From assembly GCA_035471785.1 (NCBI GenBank), contig DATIPQ010000038.1, positions 88,938-152,937 of the forward strand: a stretch of 64,000 nucleotides of DNA, given 5' to 3'. Positions 16,540-27,467 of the stretch are shown piece by piece; the stretch's first letter is position 1, and every line of letters begins with the position of its first letter. The notes under the pieces were generated by a model, which did not search any database, was not told the DNA's origin, and saw nothing but the letters and a program-made list of their open reading frames with translations. A program made the translations under genes and the position numbers. The DNA is from Acidobacteriota bacterium. Lineage in GTDB: Bacteria; Acidobacteriota; UBA6911; RPQK01; DATIPO01.

Positions 16540-18018
16540 TTAGGTGGAAGGCTGCAGGCCGCCGATGAGCTCTTGGATTTTCTCGACCGCCTTCGAATCG
16601 TCCTTGAAGGCTTGCAGGTGGATCTCAAGGTTGTCGATGGTGGTTTCCCGCATCCAATCGGGTACTTCGACCTTGAGGCAATCGACAAGGTGCCGGCGGG
16701 CCGCTTGCCAATCTTTGCCGGCTGAGGCCATCTCGAGCTTGGTGGCAGGGTTCCAATAGCGTTCCTCTTCAGACTTGGCCTCAGGTGCGAACTCGACGGC
16801 CTGGCGGACGACCGGGACCAGTGTTTCCAGTCGCTTGAGATCCTCCGCACTTCCTCGAAGCAGGCTTAGAGTCACGCAATTGACTCCGGGATAATAGTCG
16901 CGCATGTCCGCTTTCACCCCCGACCAGTAGGCTTCGATCGCCTTGCCCAGGGAAGCTTCAGCCTTGAGTTCATTGCCTTTGTTCAGTTCAGCCTGGTATT
17001 GGCCCTTGCAGATCCTGCCCCGGATGCCCCAGGTTTCGCTGCTCACCATTGGCGCCCGCAGCCGGTCGAGGGCGGCCAGCGCCTCTTGCCGATGCTCATG
17101 AGCTTGGTTCCGCAGCTTCTCGGCATCTGAATCCTCTCCCGCTTTCTCCAGTTCCCCGGCCTCTCTTTCAGCTTGTTCGGCCAAACGGTTGAGGGCCAGG
17201 GCGAGCTGTTCCTGCACGACCGCCGTCCGGCAGAGTTCGTTTGGTAGCCTGCCGTAGAGTTCGATCATCTTGCGGTGGGCCTTGCGTTCCCGGTACCCGA
17301 TATAGATGCCTAAAAGGGCGGAGTGGAGTTCGGCCACGATGTGGGTGTTTTGGAAAATGCGGGTTTCGATGGCCTGTAGCGCCTTGACCGCATCGGTGTC
17401 GCTGGCCTTGTTGAGGGCGGCGGCGATCTCCTCGCCGATGTGACCGCAAAAGCGCATTCGCGAGAGATAGACATCCGTCTTGTCGTGTTCCAGGCGGCCG
17501 GAGGGAGTCCAGGACGTGACCTGCATTATGGGATTGTCGACCGGCAGTTCTCCCTCGACTGCGGCGTGCAGCCGCTGCTGCAGGGCAGCTCGAAACCCGC
17601 CCGCCTTGTCTTCAGGAAGACTGCCGTCATCGGCAAGATCGTAGGGCAACACCCGCAGCGGCTTGAAATCGAAGGGAAGGTTTCCGAAGAAACGAAGGGC
17701 GCCGATCAGAATAGTGGGCCGAGAACTGGCTCCATGGCGGACTCCGACCTCATAGGTGACATTGGGGTTCGAGAAAGTGAGGTCGGCGATGACGTATTCG
17801 GCCACCAGGAGTCTTTCATACATGGCTCCTTGGACGAAACCGCCCGAGAGTTCGACGTCGGCTCGGATGCACTCCAAGCCGAGTTGCGTCACCACGGTCT
17901 CGATGTGTTCGAAGACCGCATCGAAATCGATAAGGGGCTCGCTTTTGCCCGGAGGGCTTTTTTGCCCGAACGGCATGGCTACGAAACAGACGGGACGCAG
18001 GGCTCTATTACTGGACAT
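16540..18018 (-). CDS. TIR-like/DUF4071 (ASK TRAF-binding-like TPR) protein
   Basis: A 492-residue two-part protein. Residues 1-190: CFVAMPFG at 11-18, a Rossmann-like TIR/nucleoside-deoxyribosyltransferase-type region with VIADLTFSNPNVTYEVGVRHG, where the Glu of YEVG is a candidate catalytic residue. Residues about 190-490: helical repeats with SSETWGIRGRICKGQY and KAIEAYWSG followed by DYYPGVNCVTL, matching the DUF4071 (MAP3K TRAFs-binding) domain of animal ASK kinases. Bacterial versions are predicted conflict-system components, and a stress- or phage-triggered nucleotide-cleaving role is inferred. It stands alone, next to TA genes and the ADOP permease. Confidence 0.75.
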   Translation of the reverse strand: MSSNRALRPVCFVAMPFGQKSPPGKSEPLIDFDAVFEHIETVVTQLGLECIRADVELSGGFVQGAMYERLLVAEYVIADLTFSNPNVTYEVGVRHGASSRPTILIGALRFFGNLPFDFKPLRVLPYDLADDGSLPEDKAGGFRAALQQRLHAAVEGELPVDNPIMQVTSWTPSGRLEHDKTDVYLSRMRFCGHIGEEIAAALNKASDTDAVKALQAIETRIFQNTHIVAELHSALLGIYIGYRERKAHRKMIELYGRLPNELCRTAVVQEQLALALNRLAEQAEREAGELEKAGEDSDAEKLRNQAHEHRQEALAALDRLRAPMVSSETWGIRGRICKGQYQAELNKGNELKAEASLGKAIEAYWSGVKADMRDYYPGVNCVTLSLLRGSAEDLKRLETLVPVVRQAVEFAPEAKSEEERYWNPATKLEMASAGKDWQAARRHLVDCLKVEVPDWMRETTIDNLEIHLQAFKDDSKAVEKIQELIGGLQPST

Positions 18019-18121
18019 CTTCTTTGAACCTCTTCAGACGCTGGTTGCGAGCCGGTCCTCGGTTCCTATGATCCATCTTCCAGCGTCGGCCTGCAACTCT
18101 TGTACAGTGAGGCTCCCCTCT

Positions 18122-19393
18122 CTAATCCTCTTTGAAAATGAGGATGCCCAGGGTGAAGCAGACGGCGCCGATGGCGGTGAGGATTCCGCAGGGGAGGAGC
18201 ATGTCTATGGCCGTGAAGCCCCGCCAGAGAACGCCTTCCATGGCCAGGATGGCCCATTTGACCGGGGAAACATTGCTGACGGTCTGCATCCAGGCGGGCA
18301 TGATGAAGAGCGGGATCATGCCTCCGCCCAGCATGGCCATCACGATCATGATGGCCCAGCCGATGCCTCCCGCGGCTTGTTCGGAGCGGCCCAAAGTGGA
18401 GAGCACCATCATGATGCCGACGAAGCACACCGCTACCGCCGTCAGTCCCATGGCGAGCAGCCCCAGACGCAGTTGCACGCCGAAGACGAAGCGGGCCAGC
18501 AAAAGGAGGATGAAGGAGACGCCCAGGATGGTGATGAAGCAGGCCAGGGCCTTGCCGGCCAGCACCTGAAAGCGCGTCAGCGGACCTGAACGCAGCCGCA
18601 TCAGCGTCCCTCGGCGGCGCTCCATGACCAGCGAAATGGCGAAACCCGAGGCGCACCCCAGGATGCCCCAGATGATGCCCTGAGGGAAAGAGATGGAATA
18701 AGCGTTGGTGGGTCCGCTGCGTTGGCGAATGACCTCGGCGGTCGTCACCTCCAGCGGCTGAAAGGAGCCCCCCGCCGGTCCGGCGGCGACGCCTTCCGGA
18801 GCCTGATTTTCCATCTCCAGCAGCTTCTTCATCTCTGAAAAAAACGACTGGAGCTGGCCTTGAACTTCAGGAGGCGCGTCCTGTGCGGATTCCTTCACCG
18901 CCTCAAGCTGGCGGTCGGCGAAGCCCGGGTCCTGCAGGATCTGCTGCATCGACTGGGCGCCGTATTTCATGAGTATCCCCTGCAGCATGCCGGATTCAGC
19001 CTGGCGGGAAGGATCGACTCCAATCTCCACTCGGGGCGGCTTTCCCATGAAAATGGTCTGCTGGGCTTGGCTGAAGCCCTGGGGCAGGAGGATGTAAGCC
19101 ACCCGGCGGCCCCGCCGCACCCCCTCCCGGGCCCTTTCCAAATCGGCGGCCGGCTCGACCTTCAATTCCTCGGCCTCGCCCAGCATCCTGACGAATTGCT
19201 GCGAAGCCTGAGTATTGTCTTGATCCACCACCCACACCGAGATGGCGCTGCTGCCGTCCCCGCCGCCGCCGGAGAAGATCATTCCGAAGAAGACCGCGTA
19301 GAGGACGGGAAAGAAGAAGGTGAAGAAGAAGGCCGTGCGGTCGCGGATGAGCAGCCGCAGGTCTTTGAATGCCATATGAATGATTGCCGTCAT
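18122..19393 (-). CDS. ABC-2 type permease
   Basis: A 423-residue membrane component of an ABC exporter. The N-terminal helix (RTAFFFTFFFPVLYAVFFGMIFSG) is followed by a large periplasmic region of about 200 residues and five C-terminal helices (WGILGCASGFAISLVMERRRGTL and onward), the layout of the YhgE/NodJ-like ABC-2 family. GAGGAGA lies before the ATG. The ATPase gene lies 12 bases upstream, so the pair forms one transporter. Substrate unknown; drug, lipid or polymer export is typical. Confidence 0.85.
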   Translation of the reverse strand: MTAIIHMAFKDLRLLIRDRTAFFFTFFFPVLYAVFFGMIFSGGGGDGSSAISVWVVDQDNTQASQQFVRMLGEAEELKVEPAADLERAREGVRRGRRVAYILLPQGFSQAQQTIFMGKPPRVEIGVDPSRQAESGMLQGILMKYGAQSMQQILQDPGFADRQLEAVKESAQDAPPEVQGQLQSFFSEMKKLLEMENQAPEGVAAGPAGGSFQPLEVTTAEVIRQRSGPTNAYSISFPQGIIWGILGCASGFAISLVMERRRGTLMRLRSGPLTRFQVLAGKALACFITILGVSFILLLLARFVFGVQLRLGLLAMGLTAVAVCFVGIMMVLSTLGRSEQAAGGIGWAIMIVMAMLGGGMIPLFIMPAWMQTVSNVSPVKWAILAMEGVLWRGFTAIDMLLPCGILTAIGAVCFTLGILIFKED

Positions 19394-19405
19394 GAGCGTG
19401 TCTCC

Positions 19406-20266
19406 TCAATCGCGCAGTTGGCGCCCCGTCAGGTTGAGAAAAACGGTTTCAAGGTTGGGACGTTCCACCGAAAAGCGCAGCAAAGGCTCGCCGCCGTCGA
19501 GCAGCTCCCGCAAGCGGCCGAGAGGATCACAGGTCTGGATGCGCAGCGTCTCGCCCTGGGCCTTCTCGGCGGTGATGAGACTTTCGCCTCCGTGCTCTTG
19601 AGTCAGGTTCTCCACCGAATCGAGCGCCAGCAGCTTGCCCCGGTCGATGATGCCCACCCGATCGCACAGCTTCTGGGCTTCTTCCATGTAGTGGGTGGTG
19701 TAGACCACCGTGGTGCCCTCCTGCTGCAGGTGCCGTATGTTGTCGAAGATGGAATTGCGCGACTGGGGGTCGACGCCGACGGTGGGCTCGTCGAGCAAGA
19801 GCAGCAGCGGACGGTGGACGATGGAGACGGCCAGATTCAGCCGACGCTTCATGCCGCCTGAATAGGTCGAGGCCAGGTCGTTGGCGCGCTCGGTCAGTCC
19901 CACGAAATCCAGCGCCCAGCGGCTGCTGCTGCGCAGGGACTGACCCGAGAGCCCTTGCAGACGCCCGAAGAAGAGCACGTTCTCCAGCCCGCTCATCTCC
20001 TCGTAGATGGCCAGCGCCTGGGGAGCCACCCCGATGTGTCGCCGCACCGAGGCTTTCAGAGGGCTGCCGTAGCCGACCAGGTCAACTTCTCCCCTCTCGG
20101 GCTGCAAGAGTCCGATGGCCAAGCTGACGGTGGTCGACTTGCCCGCTCCGTTGGGGCCCAGCAAACCGAAGATTTCGCCCTGGCGGACTTCCAGGTCAAG
20201 GTCGTCCACCGCCAGGATGTCGCCGAAACTCTTCCGCAATCCCTTCAGTCTGAGCAGTGTTTGCAT
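19406..20266 (-). CDS. ABC transporter ATPase
   Basis: A 286-residue ATPase partner of the adjacent ABC-2 permease. Walker [11 protein letters not shown]-loop APQ, signature YSGGMKRR, Walker B LLLLLDEP, and a TTHYMEEA switch are all present. The C-terminal 70 residues match the extension seen in antibiotic- or lipid-export ATPases. I prefer ATG 20266, which lies 6 bases after TAGTCT (a TANNNT-type -10 box); GTG at 20272 is the alternative. Confidence 0.88.
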   Translation of the reverse strand: MQTLLRLKGLRKSFGDILAVDDLDLEVRQGEIFGLLGPNGAGKSTTVSLAIGLLQPERGEVDLVGYGSPLKASVRRHIGVAPQALAIYEEMSGLENVLFFGRLQGLSGQSLRSSSRWALDFVGLTERANDLASTYSGGMKRRLNLAVSIVHRPLLLLLDEPTVGVDPQSRNSIFDNIRHLQQEGTTVVYTTHYMEEAQKLCDRVGIIDRGKLLALDSVENLTQEHGGESLITAEKAQGETLRIQTCDPLGRLRELLDGGEPLLRFSVERPNLETVFLNLTGRQLRD

Positions 20267-20382
20267 GCTCACAGACTAAGAGAGGACTGTCCGAAAGTCA
20301 GCCAAAGATCGCTGAACGGCGGAACCGGATCGGTGAACGGCGGCTAAAGGCCGCATCCCGGCAGCCCAAGGTGCTGGGCTTT

Positions 20383-20643
20383 TGCAGCGCGTCAAAAGTC
20401 TGAAGCCCTCCCGTTGCGCTATTCCACGCTTTTAGCGTTCGTCCCTTGAGCTGCCCTGAACCCAGGGTGGCGCCGCCGTCTCGCTTGCGCTCGCCGGGGC
20501 TGACCCTGGGCTGGCGAATCGCTCGCCTTCAGCGAGCCCGGACTTGACTTCTAACACAGTCGCTGGGCTGGCCAATCTGTCCCTTTCATAGAAGGGACCA
20601 GAAACGGAGGGCCTGGCTCAGAATTTATGACCGGCAGCACTAG
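20383..20643 (-). repeat. Dispersed intergenic repeat, copy 2
   Basis: The reverse complement of 20383-20643 matches 4775-4971 along its whole length, with an extra block of about 60 bases (around GACTGTGTTAGAAGTCAAGT) that appears to be a partial internal duplication of the CGCCAGCCCAG segment. The end of the repeat (CTAG) includes the stop codon of the ABC permease gene at 20640-20642. It lies between two ABC units read in the same direction. Confidence 0.8.
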
Positions 20644-21494
20644 TCGCCGCCGTAGGAGATCTCGGTGTGCCTGAGGCGCAGGGCCACGATGTAGAGCAAG
20701 GCCGTGGTCACCAGCAGGATTCCGGGCACGGAAAACCATCCCGAGGCCGGGTCGGCGATGACGCGGATGGAACTCGATTGAGCGGGTACCGGACAAAGCG
20801 AAATCAGGTAGTGGATGACGCTGATCTTCTGCAGTACGGCCGGCATGAAGGGATTAAGAGACTCCCAGAAAAAGATGAGGATGCCGGGTATGATGGGATT
20901 CCTGAAAATCAGCCCCACCAGGAGAAAAACGGCCCCGTATCCGAGGCAAGCCAGCGCCGTCACGCCCAGGTAAGCGAAAACGTGCCCCAGTCCGGGGGAG
21001 ACGGTCAAGTATTCAATACCCCGTCCGCCATAGGGCAAAAAGGTCAGGACGTAGGATAAGAGCACCGAGATCCCGAAGATGCTGAAGGCGGCGATTTGAC
21101 CCGCCAGATACTTCCCCACTACCAGCAGTTCCCGGCGCACGGGGCAGAGAAAATAGTAGTGCATCGAGCGCTGCAGCATCTCTCCCCGAAAAAGGCTGGT
21201 GAAGACCAGCAGGCAACCCACGAAGACCAGCACTTGAATGACAAAGGCCTGGAAGGCGGCCGCAAATGCTATGGACACGCTTCCCAGGTCTTCCTGCTCT
21301 TCGGGAAACAGGTAAAGGACGATGGCCACCAGCAGCGCCAGGGCCACAGGCATGGCAGCCAGGAGATAGAGCATCAAAGCCCGTCCTCCAACGAAGCCCT
21401 TGCGGACCTCGCTGCGCAGGAGACCCATCAGTTGCGCCCGCCACAGGGCAGTTCCGCTGCTGTCGGGCTGAATGGCGGCGTTGGGCGAACTCAT
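20640..21494 (-). CDS. ABC-2 type permease
   Basis: A 284-residue membrane protein with six predicted helices. [24 protein letters not shown] opens it, then [49 protein letters not shown], an ABC-2 pattern in which the coupling helix precedes the membrane core. It overlaps the upstream ATPase by 4 bases (ATGA) and is the last gene of the ECF/FecR/ABC operon. Its stop codon lies within the dispersed repeat. Substrate unknown. Confidence 0.82.
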   Translation of the reverse strand: MSSPNAAIQPDSSGTALWRAQLMGLLRSEVRKGFVGGRALMLYLLAAMPVALALLVAIVLYLFPEEQEDLGSVSIAFAAAFQAFVIQVLVFVGCLLVFTSLFRGEMLQRSMHYYFLCPVRRELLVVGKYLAGQIAAFSIFGISVLLSYVLTFLPYGGRGIEYLTVSPGLGHVFAYLGVTALACLGYGAVFLLVGLIFRNPIIPGILIFFWESLNPFMPAVLQKISVIHYLISLCPVPAQSSSIRVIADPASGWFSVPGILLVTTALLYIVALRLRHTEISYGGD

Positions 21495-22441
21495 GCCGGT
21501 TGACCTCCGCTGCTTCCGATCAGGTATTGATACACCGACTGAACGTCATCGTCGGCGGGGGCCACGGTTTCGACGTTGATCTGCTCCTCCAGCACGACCC
21601 GATTGAGCAGCAGGTAAAACTGGTCCGAATCGCGGGTGCGCAGATGCAGGCCGCCGCCGTCGTCATGCATCCTCACCTCGACCACCGAATCTTCCTTAAA
21701 AGCGCGCTGGGCGAGGACTGAAGGCTTGTCGCAGCGCACCACGATCTGGATGGGTACGTCGCTGACTTCTTCGCGCACGCCGTGAACGTCCCCCTCGGCT
21801 ACCACATAGCCTCCGGTCAGCATCACCACGTTGTCGGAAATGATGTCCAACTCATGGAGGACGTGGGAGGAGATGATGACGTGGCGCCCCATCTCGGCCA
21901 AGTCCCGGAAAAGATCGATGACCTCGGCGCGGGCCAGGGGATCGAGTCCGTTGAGGGGCTCATCGAGAATCATGACCTCGGGATTGTGGGCTATGGCCTG
22001 GGCCAATTTGACCCTTTGACGCATTCCCTTCGAATAGCCCCGCACCCTGCGGGCGGCGGCGTCCACCAGGTTGACCTTCTCCAGGGCCTGATAGGTCAGG
22101 CGGTAGGCCTGGTCGGCTGAATAGCCGTGTATGCGCAGGAAGCCATTGATGAAGGAGTAACCGGTAGCTCCCTTGGGAAAAGAGTCATATTGGGTACAGT
22201 AGCCGAGGCGCCGGAAAAGCTGTTCGGGATGATCGGGCGCAATCCCCACCACGTGAATGCTGCCGCGCGAGGGCTGAAGCAAGCCGGTCATGAGGTTCAT
22301 AAGCGTGCTCTTGCCGCTGCCGTTGGGACCGACGAGTCCGGTGATGCCGGGCTCAAGCGTCAAGTCGACATGGTTGACTCCCAGCACTTCGCCATAAAAC
22401 TTGGAGACGTCCTTGAGAACGATATTGGCGTCTTGGCTCAT
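21491..22441 (-). CDS. ABC transporter ATPase
   Basis: A 316-residue ATPase. Walker [11 protein letters not shown]-loop CTQYDSF, signature [15 protein letters not shown], Walker B VMILDEP and the SSHVLHELD switch are seen. The C-terminal 80 residues form an accessory domain. It sits between two ABC-2 permease genes, overlapping each by 4 bases, and could serve either or both. Part of the sigma/FecR-headed operon. Confidence 0.88.
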   Translation of the reverse strand: MSQDANIVLKDVSKFYGEVLGVNHVDLTLEPGITGLVGPNGSGKSTLMNLMTGLLQPSRGSIHVVGIAPDHPEQLFRRLGYCTQYDSFPKGATGYSFINGFLRIHGYSADQAYRLTYQALEKVNLVDAAARRVRGYSKGMRQRVKLAQAIAHNPEVMILDEPLNGLDPLARAEVIDLFRDLAEMGRHVIISSHVLHELDIISDNVVMLTGGYVVAEGDVHGVREEVSDVPIQIVVRCDKPSVLAQRAFKEDSVVEVRMHDDGGGLHLRTRDSDQFYLLLNRVVLEEQINVETVAPADDDVQSVYQYLIGSSGGQPA

Positions 22442-23301
22442 CGGACCACCTCATAAGCCTGCACCCGGCGGTTGAGCAGCCAAAGAGAGAAGAGTAGGGC
22501 CATCGTCAGGCTGACAATGGCGCTCCAAACAGGGATGGTCCCGCGCAGAGCCTCCCCATGCATCAGATAGTGGGTGATCACCGTCCACACCTGCCTCATG
22601 TCGATAAGGCTGCCCCAGTAGGTGCCGACCGCCTCGTTGATGATGAGGCCGAAGGTGCCGAGGACGATAATGACGCCGAAAAGCAGAGCCCCGGCCACCA
22701 TGCGCCACTTGACCCAGGCGGAGAGAGCCAATGCCAGCAATGCCAGCGGAATGATCCACAGGCAGGAACTGAAGAAGAGCACGAAGGGGACCCGCACATG
22801 CTCTGAAAACCAGGGCATTCCAGCGTAGGCGCTTTGCAGGGCGATGAGCATGAAACCGGGAATCCAGGTCAGGGCGCTGAGGACGATGAAAAGCACGCCC
22901 CCTTTGCCCAGAACATACTCGCTGCGGGAGAGGGGCCGGCAGAAGTAGAGGGGCAAGGCTCCATTAGCCAGATCAGGGGAGACCAGTCCCGGACCGACGA
23001 AGGCGGCCAGTATCCAGCAGAGAACCGTCTGCACCGCCAGGTAGTCCTGGAAGAACTGGGCGTCCACGGCGATGATGTCCATGATCTCGGGACCGAAAAG
23101 CTCCAGAGCGGTGCTGTTGAAGCGGATGTAGATCATGGCGCCCTGAACCAGCGTCGGCACCAGCGCCAGGATGAAGAAAACCACCATCCAGCGGGAACGG
23201 AAGACACCCCGCAGAGCGTAGCGTGTCAACACCAGAAAACGCGACCATGCCGGAGTGACGGGACCGGCGTACTGCTCGTATCTACGCCTGTACACTGACA
23301 T
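22438..23301 (-). CDS. ABC-2 type permease
   Basis: A 287-residue permease with six predicted helices: [24 protein letters not shown], then [45 protein letters not shown], a conserved ABC-2 loop. The C-terminal helix is followed by RRVQAYEVV. Its start overlaps the end of the upstream ATPase gene by 20 bases, and its end overlaps the next ATPase by 4 bases, indicating tight coupling. Confidence 0.82.
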   Translation of the reverse strand: MSVYRRRYEQYAGPVTPAWSRFLVLTRYALRGVFRSRWMVVFFILALVPTLVQGAMIYIRFNSTALELFGPEIMDIIAVDAQFFQDYLAVQTVLCWILAAFVGPGLVSPDLANGALPLYFCRPLSRSEYVLGKGGVLFIVLSALTWIPGFMLIALQSAYAGMPWFSEHVRVPFVLFFSSCLWIIPLALLALALSAWVKWRMVAGALLFGVIIVLGTFGLIINEAVGTYWGSLIDMRQVWTVITHYLMHGEALRGTIPVWSAIVSLTMALLFSLWLLNRRVQAYEVVR

Positions 23302-24259
23302 ATTCTCTCTCCTCCAGCGAGCTTTCCAGCTTTTGCAGGTTGTCGGTTTCCATGGCCTTGAGGAAGATGTCTTGCAGCGAGTCGCGCTTGTAGTCGAGGC
23401 GGCGGATCTGGACGTGGCGGTCGGAGGCCAGCGAATAAAGGTCGCGGATGGCGACGTCTTCGGGCAGCACCATCTTGATCAGTCGTCGGCCCACTTGGGC
23501 CACTTCGACGCCCAGTCCGCGGATCTTCTCGACGAACTCCTCCTGGTGTTCGCCGCGGGTTTCCATTTCCAGGAACTTGCGGTTGGCCTTGCGTTCCTCT
23601 TCCAGGTTGCAGTAGACCACCAGGCGGCCTTCCTTGAGGATGACGACCTCCTCGCAGACCTCTTCCACATCGGGAAGCAGATGGGAGGAGATGATGATGT
23701 GCACCTGATTGCTGTCCCGGATCTCGCGGATCAGCTTGAGCATGTTGGAGCGGGCCGGAGGATCGAGTCCGTTGGTGGGCTCGTCGAGAATGAGCAGGCG
23801 GGGTCCGTGAACGAGGGCCTGAGCCAGCTTGGCCTTCTGCTTCATTCCCATAGAGTATTCGCCCAGCTTGCGGTAGCGGGCCTCGCCCAGCCCGACGAAG
23901 TGGAGGGCCTCGTGGGCCTTCTCCAGCGCCATCCGCGGCGGCATCCCCGACAGTTCGGCCAGCATGCGGACGAAGCGGATGGCGCTCATGTCGGCGATGA
24001 AGGCGTCGTTTTCGGGCATGAAGCCGATGTCCTGGCGGTTGGCCTTGGCGTGAGTGCGGATGTCCTTGCCGAAGACCCGCGCCGTTCCGCCGCTGGGCTT
24101 ATGGAATCCCATCAGGGTGCGCAGCAGCGTCGATTTGCCGGCTCCGTTGGGGCCCAGCAGTCCGAAGGCTCGTCCCGACAGGGCCCCGTTGAGTTCTTTG
24201 AGAACCTGCAGCTTTCCGAAGCTGAGCGACAGGTTGTCGAGTTCGATGATCGGTTCCAT
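23282..24259 (-). CDS. ABC transporter ATPase
   Basis: A 325-residue ATPase: Walker [10 protein letters not shown], signature [18 protein letters not shown], Walker [18 protein letters not shown], and the SSHLLPDVE switch. The C-terminal 100 residues ([28 protein letters not shown]) are an extension common in GldA-like exporters. The ATG overlaps the FecR gene stop by one base (TAATG), so it follows that gene in one transcript. Confidence 0.88.
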   Translation of the reverse strand: MEPIIELDNLSLSFGKLQVLKELNGALSGRAFGLLGPNGAGKSTLLRTLMGFHKPSGGTARVFGKDIRTHAKANRQDIGFMPENDAFIADMSAIRFVRMLAELSGMPPRMALEKAHEALHFVGLGEARYRKLGEYSMGMKQKAKLAQALVHGPRLLILDEPTNGLDPPARSNMLKLIREIRDSNQVHIIISSHLLPDVEEVCEEVVILKEGRLVVYCNLEEERKANRKFLEMETRGEHQEEFVEKIRGLGVEVAQVGRRLIKMVLPEDVAIRDLYSLASDRHVQIRRLDYKRDSLQDIFLKAMETDNLQKLESSLEEREYVSVQA

Positions 24260-26886
24260 TACTTGGCGTGCACTCCAGGCAGGTTCTGAAGGACATCCTC
24301 CATACCTGGCAGGCTGAAGGCGCTCAGTCCCATCAGGTTGCTGGGATTGAAGCCGAAGTTGCCGGTTGTGGCGAAGAGGATGCGGTCCTCCTCGGCATAG
24401 GCGCAGACCAGGCTGGCGCTCATGCCTTGCATGGCCTCGTCCAACACTTCGCGTTCGCCTTCCGGCAGCTCAATGCCGCGGGCCAAGCCGGCCAGAGGTT
24501 CCAGCACCGAACGCAGATCCTGGTAGGCGACGGCCGAGAATCCGGTGTGTCCGTCACGCGGCAACAGGTTCACGAATTCGGTGGAATGCGGCAGGGTGGC
24601 GCCGATCTCGTTGAAGCGGATGGCGTCGGCCACCAGTCCGCGGGCAGGAGCCGCCACCAGGTATCCCTCCACGAAGGTGTAGGAGAAGCTGGCCAGCGGC
24701 AAGTCGAGCACAGAGACTCTGTAGTAGGTACGTCCGCCCGAGTCCTGCGAGGTCAAGGTGACGCCTTTCTTGCCTTCCGCTTTGAGCTCCTGGTCGGCGC
24801 GTGCAACAAACCTTTCGATGGTGCTTTGCAGCGTAGGCGGATCATAGACCTCGATGACCGCCTTCCAGGAGGGCATGGGCAGCAGGGGTCCGTCGATGGC
24901 GAAGACGAACTCGCCTCCCAGCGGAGCCGCCAGGTCGGCCTGCAGGTTGATGCCGGTCTGGGTTTCGATTTCGGCCACGGCCCGGCGGGCTTCATCGCCC
25001 AGCATGGCGATCACTTCGTCGATCAGTTGCACCGGCTCGCGCACGGCCAGCCCCACCGCCACCGAGGCCTCCTGGGACACGTAGTCGAGTCCACCGATAG
25101 GCGCGGGCGCCGCCAGCCAGGAAGCGATTCCCTGGCGTTCTCCGTCGAAGGTGAGCATGGCGCGGTTCTCGATCATGCCCTCGGCTTCGCGCATCTCCAC
25201 GAAGAAGTGTTCGACGTTGACGATGCCGCTTTCGGCCAGATCGCCGGCGCCTTCAGCCGCCATCAGTTCCTTGAGGCCGATGCCGAAGACCCAGTCGACG
25301 CCGTCGCGATAGAGGGTGTCGAGGTGATGATGGAACGAGGTGTCGGCGAAAGCGCTGCGTCCGCTGCTGGCCGAGGCGTCGAAAGCCACCAATTGACCGA
25401 TCTCAGGCGCCATCGCCACCAGATCGTTCTTGAGGTAGACGTACAGGGTGTCGTTGCTCTCCTGCAGGCTGGACGGATTGTCGGTTATGACGACGTTGTC
25501 GAGTCCGGTCTCAGCCTTGAGCCGCTCCAACTGGACCGTCAGGGCCTGACGGAAAGAAGAGGGATCGGTGGCCTCGGCCATCAACAGAGGCGCCCCGGGC
25601 TGGCCCCGCTCGTCAAGCTGAACCGCCAGCACGATTTCGTCGCCCAGCGATTCGCTCAACTCGCGCAGGCTGTCGAAGACCCTCATGACCGACAAGCCTT
25701 CTTCCCCGCTCTCAGTGGCCTTCTGCCACCATTCGGCCAGGGCCGGATTGGCTTCTACCCGCTGCATGAAAATGTCGCGGGCGTCGGCCATCGACACGGC
25801 TAGGTTGGGAAGGCCGGCATAGATGACGGTGCCTGCCGGAACGATGTCAAGAAAGCGGCTGGAGAAGCGCAGTCCGGGAAAGAAGACCCGGTTGAATTCC
25901 TGATCCAACAGACGCGTTTCGCGCAGCAGCGCCACGTGATTGTCGTAGTTCTGGCTCCAGGCGATCTCCCGTTCCAGGGGGACGCGGGCCAGCCGCTCAT
26001 TGGTGGTGTACTGCTGGCCCGGTTCCAGCGAAGCGCGCTTGCCGCCCTGCTCCACCTCGACCCGGCCTTCCAGCACCGAGACACGGGTTCCCTTGGCGCC
26101 GCTGCTGACCGAAAAGATGGTTCCCTTCACCGACACCGTGCAGTCGTTGGTGCGCACGTAGAGGTGTCCCTTGCGGCGGGGAGCGGCCTGGACGATGATG
26201 CTGCCGCGGTCAAGGTTGATGGTCACGCCGTCGCGGGCTTCAGAGATGGAGAACTCAGAGCGTTCCCGCAGTTCCATCAACGATCCGTCCGCCAGCTCGA
26301 AGACGACGTCGGTGTTCTTGGCCGAGCGGATGCCCTGTCTCCAGTCGATCTCCTGCCCGGCGGCCAGGACTGTCTGGCCTTGGGGCGAGATCTGAAACAC
26401 GTTTCCTTGCACGCTGCGCACGGAGGCCATGCCCATGGTCGTGCGGGGGAGGATGCCGTCCAGCACCCCCAACTGCACCAGTCCGATGGTAAAGAGCACC
26501 ATGGCCGCCACGGCTCCCCATTTGAACCAGGGAGAACTCATGAAGCTTCCCTGGCGCTGGGGTACGACCGTACGTTTTTCGCCGCGGGCCTCTTTGACGG
26601 CCCGGCGCAGCGTGACCGAATTGCGCATCTGATCCTCGAAGAGGATTCTGCGCGCCTCGGGCAGCCGTCCCTGTAAATAGTCGGGAATCAGGGCCTTGAA
26701 GTCGTCCACCGAGTCGAGCCGTTCCCGGCTGGCTGCGGTGGCGGACGAAGATGAGGAAAGCTCCTCCAGACGGCTCCAAACGCGCTGGGCCGCCTCTTGC
26801 TCCAACTTGGCCTCGGGCTGCTGCCGACGGATGTCCTCCAAGACCTCATCCAGAATGGCCTCTGGGTTGCGATGATTGGGCTTCAT
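24259..26886 (-). CDS. FecR-domain membrane protein, probable anti-sigma factor
   Basis: An 875-residue single-span membrane protein. Residues 1-125 are cytoplasmic and acidic/polar; a helix follows at about 127-150 ([23 protein letters not shown]). The periplasmic FecR domain (about 160-280) shows [40 protein letters not shown] and [35 protein letters not shown]. The remaining 550 residues resemble no family I can name with certainty. It starts 2 bases after the ECF sigma stop, so an anti-sigma or signal-sensing role is inferred. The long periplasmic part is unusual for an anti-sigma factor. Confidence 0.75.
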   Translation of the reverse strand: MKPNHRNPEAILDEVLEDIRRQQPEAKLEQEAAQRVWSRLEELSSSSSATAASRERLDSVDDFKALIPDYLQGRLPEARRILFEDQMRNSVTLRRAVKEARGEKRTVVPQRQGSFMSSPWFKWGAVAAMVLFTIGLVQLGVLDGILPRTTMGMASVRSVQGNVFQISPQGQTVLAAGQEIDWRQGIRSAKNTDVVFELADGSLMELRERSEFSISEARDGVTINLDRGSIIVQAAPRRKGHLYVRTNDCTVSVKGTIFSVSSGAKGTRVSVLEGRVEVEQGGKRASLEPGQQYTTNERLARVPLEREIAWSQNYDNHVALLRETRLLDQEFNRVFFPGLRFSSRFLDIVPAGTVIYAGLPNLAVSMADARDIFMQRVEANPALAEWWQKATESGEEGLSVMRVFDSLRELSESLGDEIVLAVQLDERGQPGAPLLMAEATDPSSFRQALTVQLERLKAETGLDNVVITDNPSSLQESNDTLYVYLKNDLVAMAPEIGQLVAFDASASSGRSAFADTSFHHHLDTLYRDGVDWVFGIGLKELMAAEGAGDLAESGIVNVEHFFVEMREAEGMIENRAMLTFDGERQGIASWLAAPAPIGGLDYVSQEASVAVGLAVREPVQLIDEVIAMLGDEARRAVAEIETQTGINLQADLAAPLGGEFVFAIDGPLLPMPSWKAVIEVYDPPTLQSTIERFVARADQELKAEGKKGVTLTSQDSGGRTYYRVSVLDLPLASFSYTFVEGYLVAAPARGLVADAIRFNEIGATLPHSTEFVNLLPRDGHTGFSAVAYQDLRSVLEPLAGLARGIELPEGEREVLDEAMQGMSASLVCAYAEEDRILFATTGNFGFNPSNLMGLSAFSLPGMEDVLQNLPGVHAK

Positions 26887-26888
26887 GA

Positions 26889-27467
26889 TCAGTTCCTTTT
26901 CAGTATCTTGCCGATCTCTTGCTGAAGACGAGAGCGGGTGCGGTGCAGTGTCACGGCCACCGTGCCCTGGGAGGTTCCGAGCATTTCGGCGATCTCTTGA
27001 TTGCCGTAACCCTCGAAGTAGCGCAGCACGAACATCTCAGCAGCGTTTTCGCTGAGGTTGGCGATGGCCTGGCGCAGCCAGCGGCGAATCTCCGCCGCCA
27101 TCTGCTTCTGCTCCGGCCCCGGAGTGTCGTCGGGGGGCGGAAACACCACGTCTTCAAGCGAGATGCTGGCCGAGCTCTTGCGCGAGCGAAGCAGGTCGAT
27201 GGCGGCGTTGACGGCCGCCCTGTGAAGGTATCCGGCAGGATTCTCGCCCAGATCGAGGGCGCCTTCACGCTTGAGCAAACGCATGAACACGGTCTGCATG
27301 ACGTCTTCCGCGTCGGAAGGATTTCCGGTCACCCGGTAGGCGGCCCGAAAAACCGTCCGGTTATGGTCGCGAAAGACCTGCTCGAATTGCATGTCCGGCC
27401 CGGAAGCCGGAGTGTCCAAAGCGGCTGCGGTTTGCAACGCTTCCTCCTTTTTCTCGCTTCTACTCAT
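26889..27467 (-). CDS. ECF RNA polymerase sigma factor
   Basis: A 192-residue extracytoplasmic-function sigma factor. Region 2: FRAAYRVTGNPSDAEDVMQTVFMRLLKR; region 4: NAAEMFVLRYFEGYGNQEIAEMLGTSQGTVAVTLHRTRSRLQQEI. The ATG at 27467 is preferred because GGAGG lies 9 bases upstream; a TTG at 27488 gives a longer frame. It heads an operon with a FecR-domain protein and two ABC ATPase/permease pairs, so it probably controls envelope transport and its own operon. Confidence 0.88.
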   Translation of the reverse strand: MSRSEKKEEALQTAAALDTPASGPDMQFEQVFRDHNRTVFRAAYRVTGNPSDAEDVMQTVFMRLLKREGALDLGENPAGYLHRAAVNAAIDLLRSRKSSASISLEDVVFPPPDDTPGPEQKQMAAEIRRWLRQAIANLSENAAEMFVLRYFEGYGNQEIAEMLGTSQGTVAVTLHRTRSRLQQEIGKILKRN

